Shown piece after piece: positions 6,431 to 13,035 of a stretch of 13,963 nt of DNA (its first letter is position 1; every line of letters begins with the position of its first letter). Under the pieces are notes generated by a model. That model did not search any database, was not told the origin of the DNA, and saw only the letters and a program-made list of their open reading frames with translations. Position numbers and translations under genes: made by a program. This DNA comes from Gorillibacterium sp. (lineage in GTDB: Bacteria > Bacillota > Bacilli > Paenibacillales > NBRC-103111). The stretch lies in assembly GCA_014380705.1 (NCBI GenBank), contig JACMJI010000359.1:1-13963 (forward strand), written 5' to 3'.

Positions 6431-7304
6431 ACCGATACCGGTTGATAAACTCAACGGCCCTGCGGATGTCTACCTCTGGTTGGTCACCAACTTCTCGCTC
6501 GATCGTAAGATAGCCGGTGTAGCCAATTTCCTTAATTGCTGCGAAATAAGCATCAAAATCGACTTTGCCTTCACCAAGCGGAACTTCACTGAAGAAGCGC
6601 CCGTCCGTACCCATCGCCGCGAGCTTCTCATGGGTCATCTTCTCAAAACCGAGTGCACCGTAAACCTCCCGAGAGTCAACCTCTGCAAAGCGAACCCCAT
6701 CCTTTACATGGGTGTGTACAATATAATCCTTTAGTAACTTAACCCCTGCAACCGGGTCATCGCCTGTAACCATGACCATGTTGGCGGGATCGAAATTAAC
6801 CGATACACCATTTGTACTGAGGGAATCAAGAAACTCCTTGAGATGGGCAGCCTTCTCTGGTCCTGTCTCTATAGCGAAATAGGCGCCTACGCTTTTGGCA
6901 TAAACCCCTAACTCCTCGCATGCTGTTTGCATCACTAGGTAAATCGGATCCTCTTTATCCTCTGGAATAACGCCGATATGTGTTGTTACTACGTTTACCC
7001 CAAGGTCTACCGCCAAATCGAGAATGCGTTTAGACTTCTCAATTTTCTGCGGATTCTCATGCTTGTCTTGGAAACCGTGACCCCCAAGGTCACCTACTAG
7101 TGCAGAAATTTCAAGACCGAGAGAGTCTATGTAGGCTTTAAGCTCTTGGCGGGCAGTTGCATCCAGAACATCGGGGTCCATCTCCCCGCTTACTGCATAA
7201 ATCTGAACACCCTCGGCCCCGACCTCCTTAGCTTTTACTAAACCTTCTCGAATGCCTACACGAAAGCTGTCAACAATGACACCTATTTTATTTGGTAACT
7301 TCAC
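6429..7304 (-). CDS. sugar phosphate isomerase/epimerase-like TIM-barrel protein
   Basis: A 291-residue protein of the xylose isomerase-like TIM-barrel superfamily, which isomerises or epimerises sugars and related polyols with a divalent metal. Expected metal ligands appear in order on successive strands: E146 (FAIETG), D172 (VNFDPAN), H199 (IVHTHVKD) and E269 (LTIEREVG). HTHVKDG and the GEG segment near 244-246 are typical of this group. I start it at the GTG at 7302-7304 because AGGG lies 5 nt upstream and the reading begins directly with the first barrel strand (KIGVIVDSF). The open frame continues 44 codons upstream, but that stretch has no family similarity and contains the predicted promoter. 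Its own promoter and terminator suggest a single-gene transcript. Substrate is unknown. Confidence 0.88.
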   Translation of the reverse strand: MKLPNKIGVIVDSFRVGIREGLVKAKEVGAEGVQIYAVSGEMDPDVLDATARQELKAYIDSLGLEISALVGDLGGHGFQDKHENPQKIEKSKRILDLAVDLGVNVVTTHIGVIPEDKEDPIYLVMQTACEELGVYAKSVGAYFAIETGPEKAAHLKEFLDSLSTNGVSVNFDPANMVMVTGDDPVAGVKLLKDYIVHTHVKDGVRFAEVDSREVYGALGFEKMTHEKLAAMGTDGRFFSEVPLGEGKVDFDAYFAAIKEIGYTGYLTIEREVGDQPEVDIRRAVEFINRYR

Positions 7305-7357
7305 AAGATCCCTACTTTCTGAGTTATGCGGCTTTGAATTTCTTATTAGACATGTCC

Positions 7358-7386
7358 ATTTTATTACGAAGAAGCTGTCTTTACAA
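7358..7386 (-). promoter_or_regulatory. promoter of the isomerase gene
   Basis: On the minus strand TTGTAA (7381-7386) and TAAAAT (7358-7363) are separated by exactly 17 bp. Four of six and five of six bases match the SigA consensus. The start would fall near 7351, giving a leader of about 47 nt before the GTG. It lies inside the longer open frame, which supports the shorter protein. Confidence 0.5.
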
Positions 7387-7532
7387 TACTTTAAAATAGC
7401 CAGGACTTTGCTTGGGACGCAGAGAGCATTGACCATTGATATTGCAAAAACATAGGTGTTTTGTTATAGTCACAGTCATATGATTGTTTAAAATACATAA
7501 TTTTCCGACATCCGGACATGTTAAAGAATTGG

Positions 7533-7571
7533 GATAATAAGAAGAACCTTCAACAGGATGTTGGAGGTTCT
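7533..7571 (+). promoter_or_regulatory. extended -10 promoter and 5' hairpin of the cation exporter gene
   Basis: TGGGATAAT gives an extended -10 (hexamer 7533-7538) with no clear -35. Just after it, AGAACCTTCAACA (7543-7555) pairs with 7559-7571 in a 13-bp stem with one G-T wobble and a 3-nt loop. Transcription would start within or at the foot of this hairpin, giving a capped 5' end. Without a T-run it is not a terminator. I could not match the leader to the yybP-ykoY manganese riboswitch or any other known metal riboswitch. Confidence 0.35.
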
Positions 7572-7616
7572 CATGCTTCCTTGGGGCAATACTAATAGTA
7601 AGGGGGAAATAAGGAT

Positions 7617-8546
7617 ATGGTCGAGCAGAAAGTAAAAAAGCAAGCATTATGGGCTGCTTGGGTCAGCTTGTTCAGTAATATTGGGCTGACGGGAATCAAG
7701 CTTACTGTAGGCTTGTTTTTCAACAGTCAAGTACTAATAGCAGACGGTATACACAACGCAGGTGATGTGATTGCCTCAGGAGCTGCGATTAGTTCAATGA
7801 GGATTTCTAACCGTCCGGCTGATGAGGATCACCCATATGGACATGGTAAAGCAGAAGTATTAGGCGCTGCCTTTGTTGCGATTATTCTGGGAATTGCCTC
7901 ACTCTACATGGCTATTCATTCAATTGAAATGCTATTTGGGGAACCGGGCGCCCCTCATGTTTTTCCGCTTATTGCCGCTGCCGTTTCCCTCGTATGGAAG
8001 CAGCTTCTATACCTATACACCATTAAGCTTAGCCACCAAACAGGTAGTAAAGGTTTACTCGCTACCGCACATGACCATCTGGCTGATGTCTATGCTTCCC
8101 TGGCAGCCGTTATCGGAATCATTCTTGCCTTTATCGGTGTTCACTTTGGATTTAGATTTCTTGAATACGGTGATCCACTAGCTGGAATTATCGTCTCGAT
8201 TCTCGTCATGAAGCTTGCCTATGAGATGGGTAAAGACTCCCTAAATGTTCTCATGGAGCATAGTATTGATATACAGAAGCTGACTGATTATTCTGCGCTA
8301 ATCCAAAGCATTCCTGAAATCAAGCGCATTGATCGTATCCGTGGACGGGAACATGGTCATTATATTATCGTTGATGTCCGTGCCTCGGTTTCTGGACTGC
8401 TGACGATTCAAGAAGGTCATGATATCACCCGAACGATTAAGAAAACCGTAATGGAGGCCCATTCTAATGTAGGTGAGGTACTCGTTCACCTTAATCCCTG
8501 GTATGAAGTGGATAATTTTAGTAAACCAAATGAGCTTAAACCCTAA
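7617..8546 (+). CDS. cation diffusion facilitator (metal cation/proton antiporter)
   Basis: A 309-residue membrane exporter of the CDF family, which uses proton exchange to expel divalent metals. Membrane segments lie at about residues 12-34, 38-60, 82-104, 115-135, 160-178 and 186-204, followed by a cytoplasmic domain (about 210-300) with a beta-alpha-beta pattern. The TM2 site reads ADGIHNAGD (H46, D50), with DHPYGHGKAE (71-80) after it, and the TM5 site reads AHDHLAD (D153, H154, D157). An HxxxD site usually goes with zinc and a DxxxD site with manganese; this protein appears mixed, so the metal cannot be assigned. AAGGGGG lies about 10 nt before the ATG, with a further AAGGAT beside it. 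It is a single gene, convergent with the PRPP synthetase paralogue. Confidence 0.9.
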   Translation: MVEQKVKKQALWAAWVSLFSNIGLTGIKLTVGLFFNSQVLIADGIHNAGDVIASGAAISSMRISNRPADEDHPYGHGKAEVLGAAFVAIILGIASLYMAIHSIEMLFGEPGAPHVFPLIAAAVSLVWKQLLYLYTIKLSHQTGSKGLLATAHDHLADVYASLAAVIGIILAFIGVHFGFRFLEYGDPLAGIIVSILVMKLAYEMGKDSLNVLMEHSIDIQKLTDYSALIQSIPEIKRIDRIRGREHGHYIIVDVRASVSGLLTIQEGHDITRTIKKTVMEAHSNVGEVLVHLNPWYEVDNFSKPNELKP

Positions 8547-8575
8547 CCAGAAGAGAGATTTGCTATTCGCCTTCT

Positions 8576-9559
8576 CTATTTCTCAAGCGAGCTATCGATC
8601 ACACGTTTCGACACCTTCTCAAACAACGGGCTGACGGATTCTCGGTTGTGAATTCGATTGATTGTTTCACCGAACAGAGGAGCGACTGAAACGACTTGAA
8701 TTTTGTTCGATGCAGCTAAATAAGGATTGTCTACGGAATCAGTTCCGATTAATAGCTCGATATCACTCTCATGAATCTTCTTTACCGCAGCCTCTTTCAG
8801 TACCAAGTGTGATAGACAAGCAATGATTCGTTTCGCTCCACGATTCTTGAGCAGCTTGGCAAGCTCAACCAGTGTACCGCCTGATAATGAAAAATCATCA
8901 ACGATTAGCGCTGTTCTGCCGTTCACGTCGCCAATAAGTTCAAGAATCTCCGCTTGTTCGCTATGATCTTTACGGGTCTTATCCCCAATGGCTATTGTCG
9001 TACCAAGATAATCTGCATACTTGCGAGCTTGCTTAGCAAATCCTGCATCAGGTGAAACCACAATCAGGTCAGGCAAATTCATGCGTTTAATGGCTTCACA
9101 TAGGACGGGAAGGGCAAACAGATGATCTACAGGTTTTTTGAAAAAGCCCGTGATTTGGTGAGAATGCAGATCCATAGAAACAATTCGATCCGCTCCAGCG
9201 AGTTCTATAGACTCTGCGCATACTCTTGCTCGAATGGATACGCGCGGTTCGTCTTTCTTATCCCCTTTTGCATAACTAAAATATGGCATAATGACCGTAA
9301 CCGAATCGGCACTCGCCCGTTTAAATGCATCCAGCCAAAAAAGGATTTCGACAAACTCATCATTCGGGTTCATCCCTATGGATTGAACCAGATAGACATC
9401 CTTATCCCGAACGGTTTCCCCAATGCGAACAAAGGTATTTCCTTCTGAGAAGTTTACAACCTCCGATTTTCCAATTTCACATTTGGCATACCGAGCCATT
9501 TTCTCTGCAAAATTCCTGCCGGAGCTCCCGGCAAAGATTTTGATTTCTCCGTAATTCAT
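8576..9559 (-). CDS. divergent ribose-phosphate pyrophosphokinase paralogue
   Basis: Family members make PRPP from ribose 5-phosphate and ATP. The 327-residue protein keeps the two-domain fold and several landmarks: FSEGNTFV, DLHSHQITGFF (H132), VVSPDAGFAKQARKYA (D171), K194 (IGDKTRK) and the acidic pair D221-D222. Two functional loops differ from housekeeping Prs as I recall it. The ATP loop YARQDRK is YAKGDKK, and the ribose-phosphate loop DDIIDTAGT is DDFSLSGGT, losing the third aspartate. The usual prs lies beside glmU/spoVG in Bacillales; this copy stands alone. It may be an active variant, a regulatory subunit of Prs, or an enzyme with another substrate. GGTGGAG lies about 6 nt before the ATG. 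No clear terminator separates it from the convergent exporter gene. Confidence 0.82.
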   Translation of the reverse strand: MNYGEIKIFAGSSGRNFAEKMARYAKCEIGKSEVVNFSEGNTFVRIGETVRDKDVYLVQSIGMNPNDEFVEILFWLDAFKRASADSVTVIMPYFSYAKGDKKDEPRVSIRARVCAESIELAGADRIVSMDLHSHQITGFFKKPVDHLFALPVLCEAIKRMNLPDLIVVSPDAGFAKQARKYADYLGTTIAIGDKTRKDHSEQAEILELIGDVNGRTALIVDDFSLSGGTLVELAKLLKNRGAKRIIACLSHLVLKEAAVKKIHESDIELLIGTDSVDNPYLAASNKIQVVSVAPLFGETINRIHNRESVSPLFEKVSKRVIDSSLEK

Positions 9560-9581
9560 TTAAACTCCACCCCCGACTACC

Positions 9582-9590
9582 AATATACCA
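9582..9590 (-). promoter_or_regulatory. candidate extended -10 for the PRPP synthetase paralogue
   Basis: On the minus strand TGG-TATATT forms an extended -10 (hexamer 9582-9587) about 22 bp before the start codon. No -35 matches at 17 bp. The predicted leader would be very short, roughly the ribosome binding site alone. Confidence 0.3.
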
Positions 9591-9690
9591 ATGTTTTGTC
9601 GTTTATGCTCGAATTGTCTGTCGCAAAAAGGTGAACTTTCGAACATCTACTCCTATTATTCTCATAATTGGCTATTTCAACAAGTCGATA

Positions 9691-10302
9691 CTATATCTTT
9701 ACCAAATACCGAAGAAGCATTTTCTCCATGCCTTCCATCCGCTCTCGATAATCGGATTCCTTACCCCCACCGACAAATTGCAGAGCAAGCCCGTCCCGAG
9801 CCGCCCAGAATAAGGAGGCTGCCTGCTCGGGACAAACATCTGCACGAAATTCGCCTGTGCGAATCCCCTCTTCCACAATATCACGGAGCAGGGTTATAGC
9901 CGTCTCATTCTGTTCCTCCATGACCTCACGCAGCTCGGGCCTTCTTGAAGATTCAAGCCAAAATTCTAAATGAAATGCCAGGAGGAACCTTAGCCCCTCA
10001 AGATTCTGATCACAAAAGGTTTGGATAACAAGGTGTAGTTTATCGGCAGCGCCTTCTATATCCGTATATTGAGAACGAATCCCTTTAACCGTACGCCTCA
10101 TGCGGTCCTGAATGATTCGAGTATAGATCTCTTCTTTTGTCTTAAAATAAAGGTAAATCGAGCCTTTGCTCATTCCGAGTTTTCGGGCGATATCGTCAAT
10201 TGTGGCTGAGCGGTAGCCTTTCTCTGCAAAGCATTGAAGGGCCACCTCAAGGATGGCGGCGCTGCGCTCTTCCTTATACGTATCAGAGACTTTAGGTGAC
10301 AT
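9691..10302 (-). CDS. TetR/AcrR-family transcriptional repressor
   Basis: A 203-residue regulator with an N-terminal TetR helix-turn-helix: AILEVALQCFAEKGY (16-30), TIDDIARKLGMSKGSIY (34-50), then LYFKTKEEI. The helical C-terminal part (about 70-203) would bind an unknown ligand and form the dimer. The gene begins 8 nt after the stop of the M29 peptidase gene, with only a weak GAAG-type ribosome binding site, so translation is probably coupled and the two genes share a transcript. The perfect palindrome at 11483-11504, just past the predicted promoter of that transcript, is the natural candidate for its operator, implying autoregulation. I cannot tell the ligand. C-terminal composition resembles repressors of lipid or drug responses, but that is only an impression. 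Confidence 0.9.
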   Translation of the reverse strand: MSPKVSDTYKEERSAAILEVALQCFAEKGYRSATIDDIARKLGMSKGSIYLYFKTKEEIYTRIIQDRMRRTVKGIRSQYTDIEGAADKLHLVIQTFCDQNLEGLRFLLAFHLEFWLESSRRPELREVMEEQNETAITLLRDIVEEGIRTGEFRADVCPEQAASLFWAARDGLALQFVGGGKESDYRERMEGMEKMLLRYLVKI

Positions 10303-10310
10303 AGCGGCCG

Positions 10311-11426
10311 CTACTTCAGATTTTCCGGGTTGAGAACCTCAAGCTCGGGCACGATAAAACGACCATCCTTACGAATCAGTCGATCATCAAACCAGATCTC
10401 TCCCCCGCCGTATTCCGGACGTTGAATACAAACCAGATCCCAGTGGATAGCTGATTTATTTCCATTATAGGCAGCATCGTAACATTGACCAGGGGTAAAG
10501 TGAAAGCTCCCTTCAATCTTCTCATCGAACAGTGTATCCTTCATCGGCTCCTGAATGTAAGGGTGAAATCCAAGGGCAAATTCACCAATGTAGCGCGCCC
10601 CTTCATCCGTGTCGAAAATTTTGTTAATCCGCGCTGTATCATTGGACTCTGCCTTAACAATTTTGCCATGCTCGAACGTTAGCTTTACATTCTCAAACGT
10701 AAAGCCTTGGTAAGGCGATGGTGTATTGTAGCTGAGTACGCCATTGATTGAATCCCGCACAGGTGCGCTGTACACCTCTCCGTCCGGAATGTTCCGTTTA
10801 CCACAGCATTTGACTGCACCGATATTCTTAATGGAGAAGGAAAGATCCGTTCCCGGACCAACAATTCGAACCTTGTCAGTCTTCTTCATCAATTCCTCCA
10901 ACGGATTCATTGCTTGCTCCATCTTGCGGTAATCCAGGGTACAGACATCAAAGTAGAAGTTTTCAAATGCTTCCGTACTTTTGCCAGCAAGCTGCGCCAC
11001 TCCGGGAGTTGGGTAGCGGAGGATGACCCACTTCGTATTCTTGACCCTATTCTCAATATGCACGATATGACTGTATTTGGACTGATATAAGGACATCTTC
11101 TCTGCTGGAACATCAGCCATTTCATAACTATTGTCGCCGCCACGGATGGCTATGTATGCTTGCATCTGGTTCATTGTGTGACTATCAAATTCAGCCCAGG
11201 TATTGATCTGTTCATCAGTTGCACCAAGCAGAAGCTCACGAGTTATTTGCGGATCACGGATGGTTACGTAAGGATGTCCACCTGCTTTGTACACAGCTTT
11301 AACAATTTCTCTAACTAAGGCGTTGTCGATGCCGATTGCTTCAACCAATACATTCTCGCCAGGCTGGACCGTTGTTGAATAGTTAACCAAAAGATCTGCA
11401 AGCTCTGTTAAGCGTGGGTCTACCAT
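10311..11426 (-). CDS. M29-family aminopeptidase (thermophilic aminopeptidase type)
   Basis: A 371-residue cytoplasmic metallo-aminopeptidase that removes N-terminal residues from peptides using two metal ions. Counting from a GTG three codons further upstream, visible family residues are E220 (IPDGEVYSAP), E285 (IGEFALGFHP), H312 (SFHFTPG), Y319 (QCYDAAY) and the pair H331/D333 (SAIHWDLV). These correspond to the metal-binding and catalytic set of the M29 family, and length is typical. I start at the ATG at 11424-11426, which has GAGGAG 8 nt upstream; the GTG at 11435 would overlap that site. It is the first gene of a unit with the TetR repressor downstream. Co-regulation of a peptidase by a dedicated TetR protein suggests response to a small molecule or peptide, which is inference. 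Confidence 0.93.
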   Translation of the reverse strand: MVDPRLTELADLLVNYSTTVQPGENVLVEAIGIDNALVREIVKAVYKAGGHPYVTIRDPQITRELLLGATDEQINTWAEFDSHTMNQMQAYIAIRGGDNSYEMADVPAEKMSLYQSKYSHIVHIENRVKNTKWVILRYPTPGVAQLAGKSTEAFENFYFDVCTLDYRKMEQAMNPLEELMKKTDKVRIVGPGTDLSFSIKNIGAVKCCGKRNIPDGEVYSAPVRDSINGVLSYNTPSPYQGFTFENVKLTFEHGKIVKAESNDTARINKIFDTDEGARYIGEFALGFHPYIQEPMKDTLFDEKIEGSFHFTPGQCYDAAYNGNKSAIHWDLVCIQRPEYGGGEIWFDDRLIRKDGRFIVPELEVLNPENLK

Positions 11427-11482
11427 GTTCTTCACTCCTCAAAGGTTTCCATGTTTTTTGTTGTCATACTAAGTTTTTCCCT

Positions 11483-11504
11483 AAAATGACTTATTAGTCA
11501 TTTT
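11483..11504. promoter_or_regulatory. palindromic operator candidate for the TetR protein
   Basis: AAAATGACT (11483-11491) and AGTCATTTT (11496-11504) form a perfect 9+9 bp inverted repeat with a 4-bp centre. A TGACT...AGTCA arrangement is common among TetR-family operators. It directly follows the predicted -10 of the peptidase-TetR transcript, so a bound dimer would block initiation. It is not a terminator, as no adequate T-run follows on the minus strand. The 11-mer TTGTCATACTA occurs on both sides, at 11461-11471 and 11509-11519. Confidence 0.55.
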
Positions 11505-11505
11505 A

Positions 11506-11534
11506 ATTTTGTCATACTATTTATATATTTTCAA
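11506..11534 (-). promoter_or_regulatory. candidate promoter for peptidase-TetR unit
   Basis: On the minus strand TTGAAA (11529-11534) and CAAAAT (11506-11511) are separated by 17 bp. The start would fall inside the palindrome, with a leader of about 75 nt. The -10 is only four of six, so the assignment is moderate. Confidence 0.4.
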
Positions 11535-11624
11535 CTGGTTAATACGGAACCAATGATCGCAACTTTGGTCTCAATAAAGCTACTCGTTTTGAGCTTACTA
11601 TTCGTTAGGAACCAGCTAAACTGC

Positions 11625-11653
11625 TTACTTTTGACAAGTTACTGTGGTACAAT
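11625..11653 (+). promoter_or_regulatory. promoter of the YodB-like regulator gene
   Basis: TTACTT (11625-11630), 17 bp, then TACAAT (11648-11653) with an extended TGG before it. The expected start, about 11660, lies inside the ribosome binding region, so the message would have almost no leader. A TTGACA at 11631-11636 is too close to this -10 to pair with it. The 9-mer CTTACTATT at 11594-11602 recurs, inverted, at the azoR promoter. Confidence 0.45.
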
Positions 11654-11672
11654 GATGAGGGAGATGATGAAT

Positions 11673-12008
11673 ATGCACAGCCTACACCCCCTATGTCCTA
11701 AATTTGAGGCCGCTTTTGAATTGTTCGGCAAAAGATGGACCGGGCTAATTATTCAAACTCTTCTCACGGACAGCAAGCGTTTTGGGGAAATCGTAGATCG
11801 CATCCCTAATATGAGTGACCGAATGCTCGCTGAACGTCTGAAGCAGCTTGAAGAAGCGGGAATTGTTACCCGAAACGTATATCCGGAAACCCCTGTTCGC
11901 ATTGAATATTTACTAACAGAGATGGGCCGTGAACTTGAACCGATTATGAAAGAAATGCAGAGATGGGCCGACAAATGGATTGCCTTTTGCCCTGATGAAC
12001 ATCAATAA
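11673..12008 (+). CDS. HxlR-family redox-sensing repressor, YodB-like
   Basis: A 111-residue winged-helix regulator. The helix-turn-helix spans about 36-65 (RFGEIVDRIPNMSDRMLAER) and the wing 74-88. It closely resembles Bacillus subtilis YodB as I recall it: CPKxExAFxLxGKRWxGLII at the N-terminus, MLAERLKxLE, PETPV and the MQxWAD stretch. YodB senses quinones and diamide through an N-terminal cysteine (Cys6) that crosslinks to a C-terminal cysteine, and represses azoreductase azoR1. Here C8 and C106 occupy matching places. The downstream gene is an azoreductase, which supports the same job. The frame is open back to 11553, but the family begins near the ATG at 11673, which has AGGGAG 9 nt upstream. 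In-frame ATGs at 11664 and 11667 lack a ribosome binding site. Confidence 0.88.
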   Translation: MHSLHPLCPKFEAAFELFGKRWTGLIIQTLLTDSKRFGEIVDRIPNMSDRMLAERLKQLEEAGIVTRNVYPETPVRIEYLLTEMGRELEPIMKEMQRWADKWIAFCPDEHQ

Positions 12009-12040
12009 ATAAGATTAGCATCCTAACTTATAAAAGCTGC

Positions 12041-12087
12041 AAGAGGCTATTCTGATTGGTCTATGTTGACCATCTGAATAGCCTCTT
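12041..12087 (+). terminator. hairpin terminator after the HxlR gene
   Basis: AAGAGGCTATTC (12041-12052) pairs perfectly with 12076-12087, and TGGTC pairs with GACCA inside. The tail is only moderately T-rich (CTGTTTAAAC), so termination may be incomplete. It separates the regulator from azoR. Confidence 0.65.
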
Positions 12088-12130
12088 CTGTTTAAACAGA
12101 TACTTATAAAGGTGTAGATATTAAATCCTA

Positions 12131-12180
12131 ACTTATTATTAATTATTGACTTGACAATAGTAAGTACGTTGGTGTATTCT
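12131..12180 (+). promoter_or_regulatory. azoR promoter with overlapping inverted repeat
   Basis: TTGACA (12151-12156), 18 bp, TATTCT (12175-12180) is a plausible SigA promoter. ACTTATTATT (12131-12140) and AATAGTAAGT (12156-12165) form an inverted repeat with one mismatch and a 15-bp spacer, the right arm abutting the -35. The 9-mer CTTACTATT, present as its complement in the right arm, also occurs upstream of the regulator gene, so this is the likely site of the YodB-like repressor. Confidence 0.5.
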
Positions 12181-12222
12181 TAGTTCATTCAAGTAACAAT
12201 AAAAAGGAGGAAGACGATACAA

Positions 12223-12858
12223 ATGACAAAATTACTTTATATAACTGCACGCCCCCACGATGAGCAGGCATCTTATAGCCTTGCCGTAGGAAGAGCCTTT
12301 AAAGAAGCTTATATTACTGCACATCCTGAGGATGAGTTTGTACACCTCGACCTTTATGATGCGGATATCCCCCACATTGACAATGATGTGTTTAGTGGTT
12401 GGGGCAAGCTTGCCAGCGGAACAGATTTTGATCAGCTTTCCAACGAGGAGAAGCGCAAGGTTGGGCAATTAGGAAAGCTGGTCGGGCAATTTATTGAAGC
12501 TGACAAATATGTATTTGTTACACCTCTTTGGAACTTTAGCTTTCCTCCCGTTTTAAAGGCATACATCGACGCCATAAGCGTAGTAGGTAAAACCTTTAAA
12601 TACACGGAGAAGGGTCCTGTTGGTTTACTCGAAGGACGTAAAGCCTTACACATCCAAGCAAGAGGCGGCATTTACTCCTCTGGACCTGCAGCAGAGTTCG
12701 AAATGGGAGATCGTTATCTCAAAGTTATTACACAGTTTTTTGGCATAAAGGATTATCAATCTATCTTCATTGAAGGCATGGCCGCAATGCCGGATAAGGC
12801 GAACGATATTAAAGCTCATGCGATCAAGGAAGCACAAGAGCTCGCTAAAATCTTTTAA
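12223..12858 (+). CDS. azoR: FMN-dependent NADH-azoreductase (quinone reductase)
   Basis: A 211-residue flavodoxin-like oxidoreductase that reduces quinones and azo compounds by two-electron transfer from NAD(P)H through FMN, protecting the cytoplasm against electrophiles. The N-terminal beta strand KLLYITARP and following helix form the flavin phosphate site. [18 protein letters not shown] (101-118) is the family's FMN-binding segment, and ARGGIYSSG (146-154) the second flavin loop. Length is typical. AAGGAGG lies 12 nt before the ATG, a slightly long spacing. It has its own promoter, overlapped by a probable repressor site, and follows the YodB-like gene. In Bacillus subtilis the equivalent pair is not adjacent but is linked by regulation (recalled). 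Confidence 0.93.
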   Translation: MTKLLYITARPHDEQASYSLAVGRAFKEAYITAHPEDEFVHLDLYDADIPHIDNDVFSGWGKLASGTDFDQLSNEEKRKVGQLGKLVGQFIEADKYVFVTPLWNFSFPPVLKAYIDAISVVGKTFKYTEKGPVGLLEGRKALHIQARGGIYSSGPAAEFEMGDRYLKVITQFFGIKDYQSIFIEGMAAMPDKANDIKAHAIKEAQELAKIF

Positions 12859-12874
12859 AATTTTCGTATCTGGT

Positions 12875-12939
12875 TTAATTAATAAATAGCAAGAGGTCGG
12901 GGGCGACAAGCCCTCGACCTCTTGCTATTTATTAATTAA
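12875..12939. terminator. very long bidirectional terminator hairpin
   Basis: Arms 12875-12903 and 12911-12939 form a 29-bp stem with a single G-T wobble and a 7-nt loop. The core is GC-rich (GAGGTCGGGG) and the outer 13 bp is A/T only. It lies between the convergent azoR and lipoprotein genes and can stop transcription from both sides. Confidence 0.85.
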
Positions 12940-13035
12940 TTTATTCAAAAGTTCATAGTAGTTGTCGTATGTGCGGAATCAAACAAACTTAAATTGAACA
13001 ACAGCGATTCTTATTTGCTTAGATTGTCTACTTAA

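Larger units (their letters stand above)
7305..7616. other. 312-bp divergent intergenic region
   Basis: It separates the isomerase gene (minus) from the cation exporter gene (plus). It contains a minus promoter (7358-7386), a plus extended -10 with a following hairpin (7533-7571), and a stretch 7387-7530 in which I see no gene. An imperfect dyad around 7474-7487 (CAGTCATATGATTG) is the only other symmetric site noticed; it has no assigned role. Confidence 0.55.

Noticed and set aside
7305..7436. Extension of the isomerase to the ATG at 7436
   Set aside because: The added 44 residues resemble no barrel protein, overlap a good promoter, and the GTG at 7304 has a well-placed AGGG.
7572..7616. 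Manganese (yybP-ykoY) or other metal riboswitch before the cation exporter
   Set aside because: The leader is too short and none of the conserved riboswitch sequence is recognisable.
9591..9899. Plus-strand open frame over the TetR 3' end
   Set aside because: It is antisense to the repressor, with no ribosome binding site and no recognisable protein.
10303..10310. Eight-base GCGGCCGC-like spacer between the peptidase and TetR genes
   Set aside because: The spacer reads as a NotI-type site, but this short GC palindrome is unremarkable between two coupled genes and has no other sign of engineering.
11553..11672. N-terminal extension of the HxlR regulator to 11553
   Set aside because: Family proteins begin close to the conserved cysteine, and the predicted promoter lies inside this stretch.
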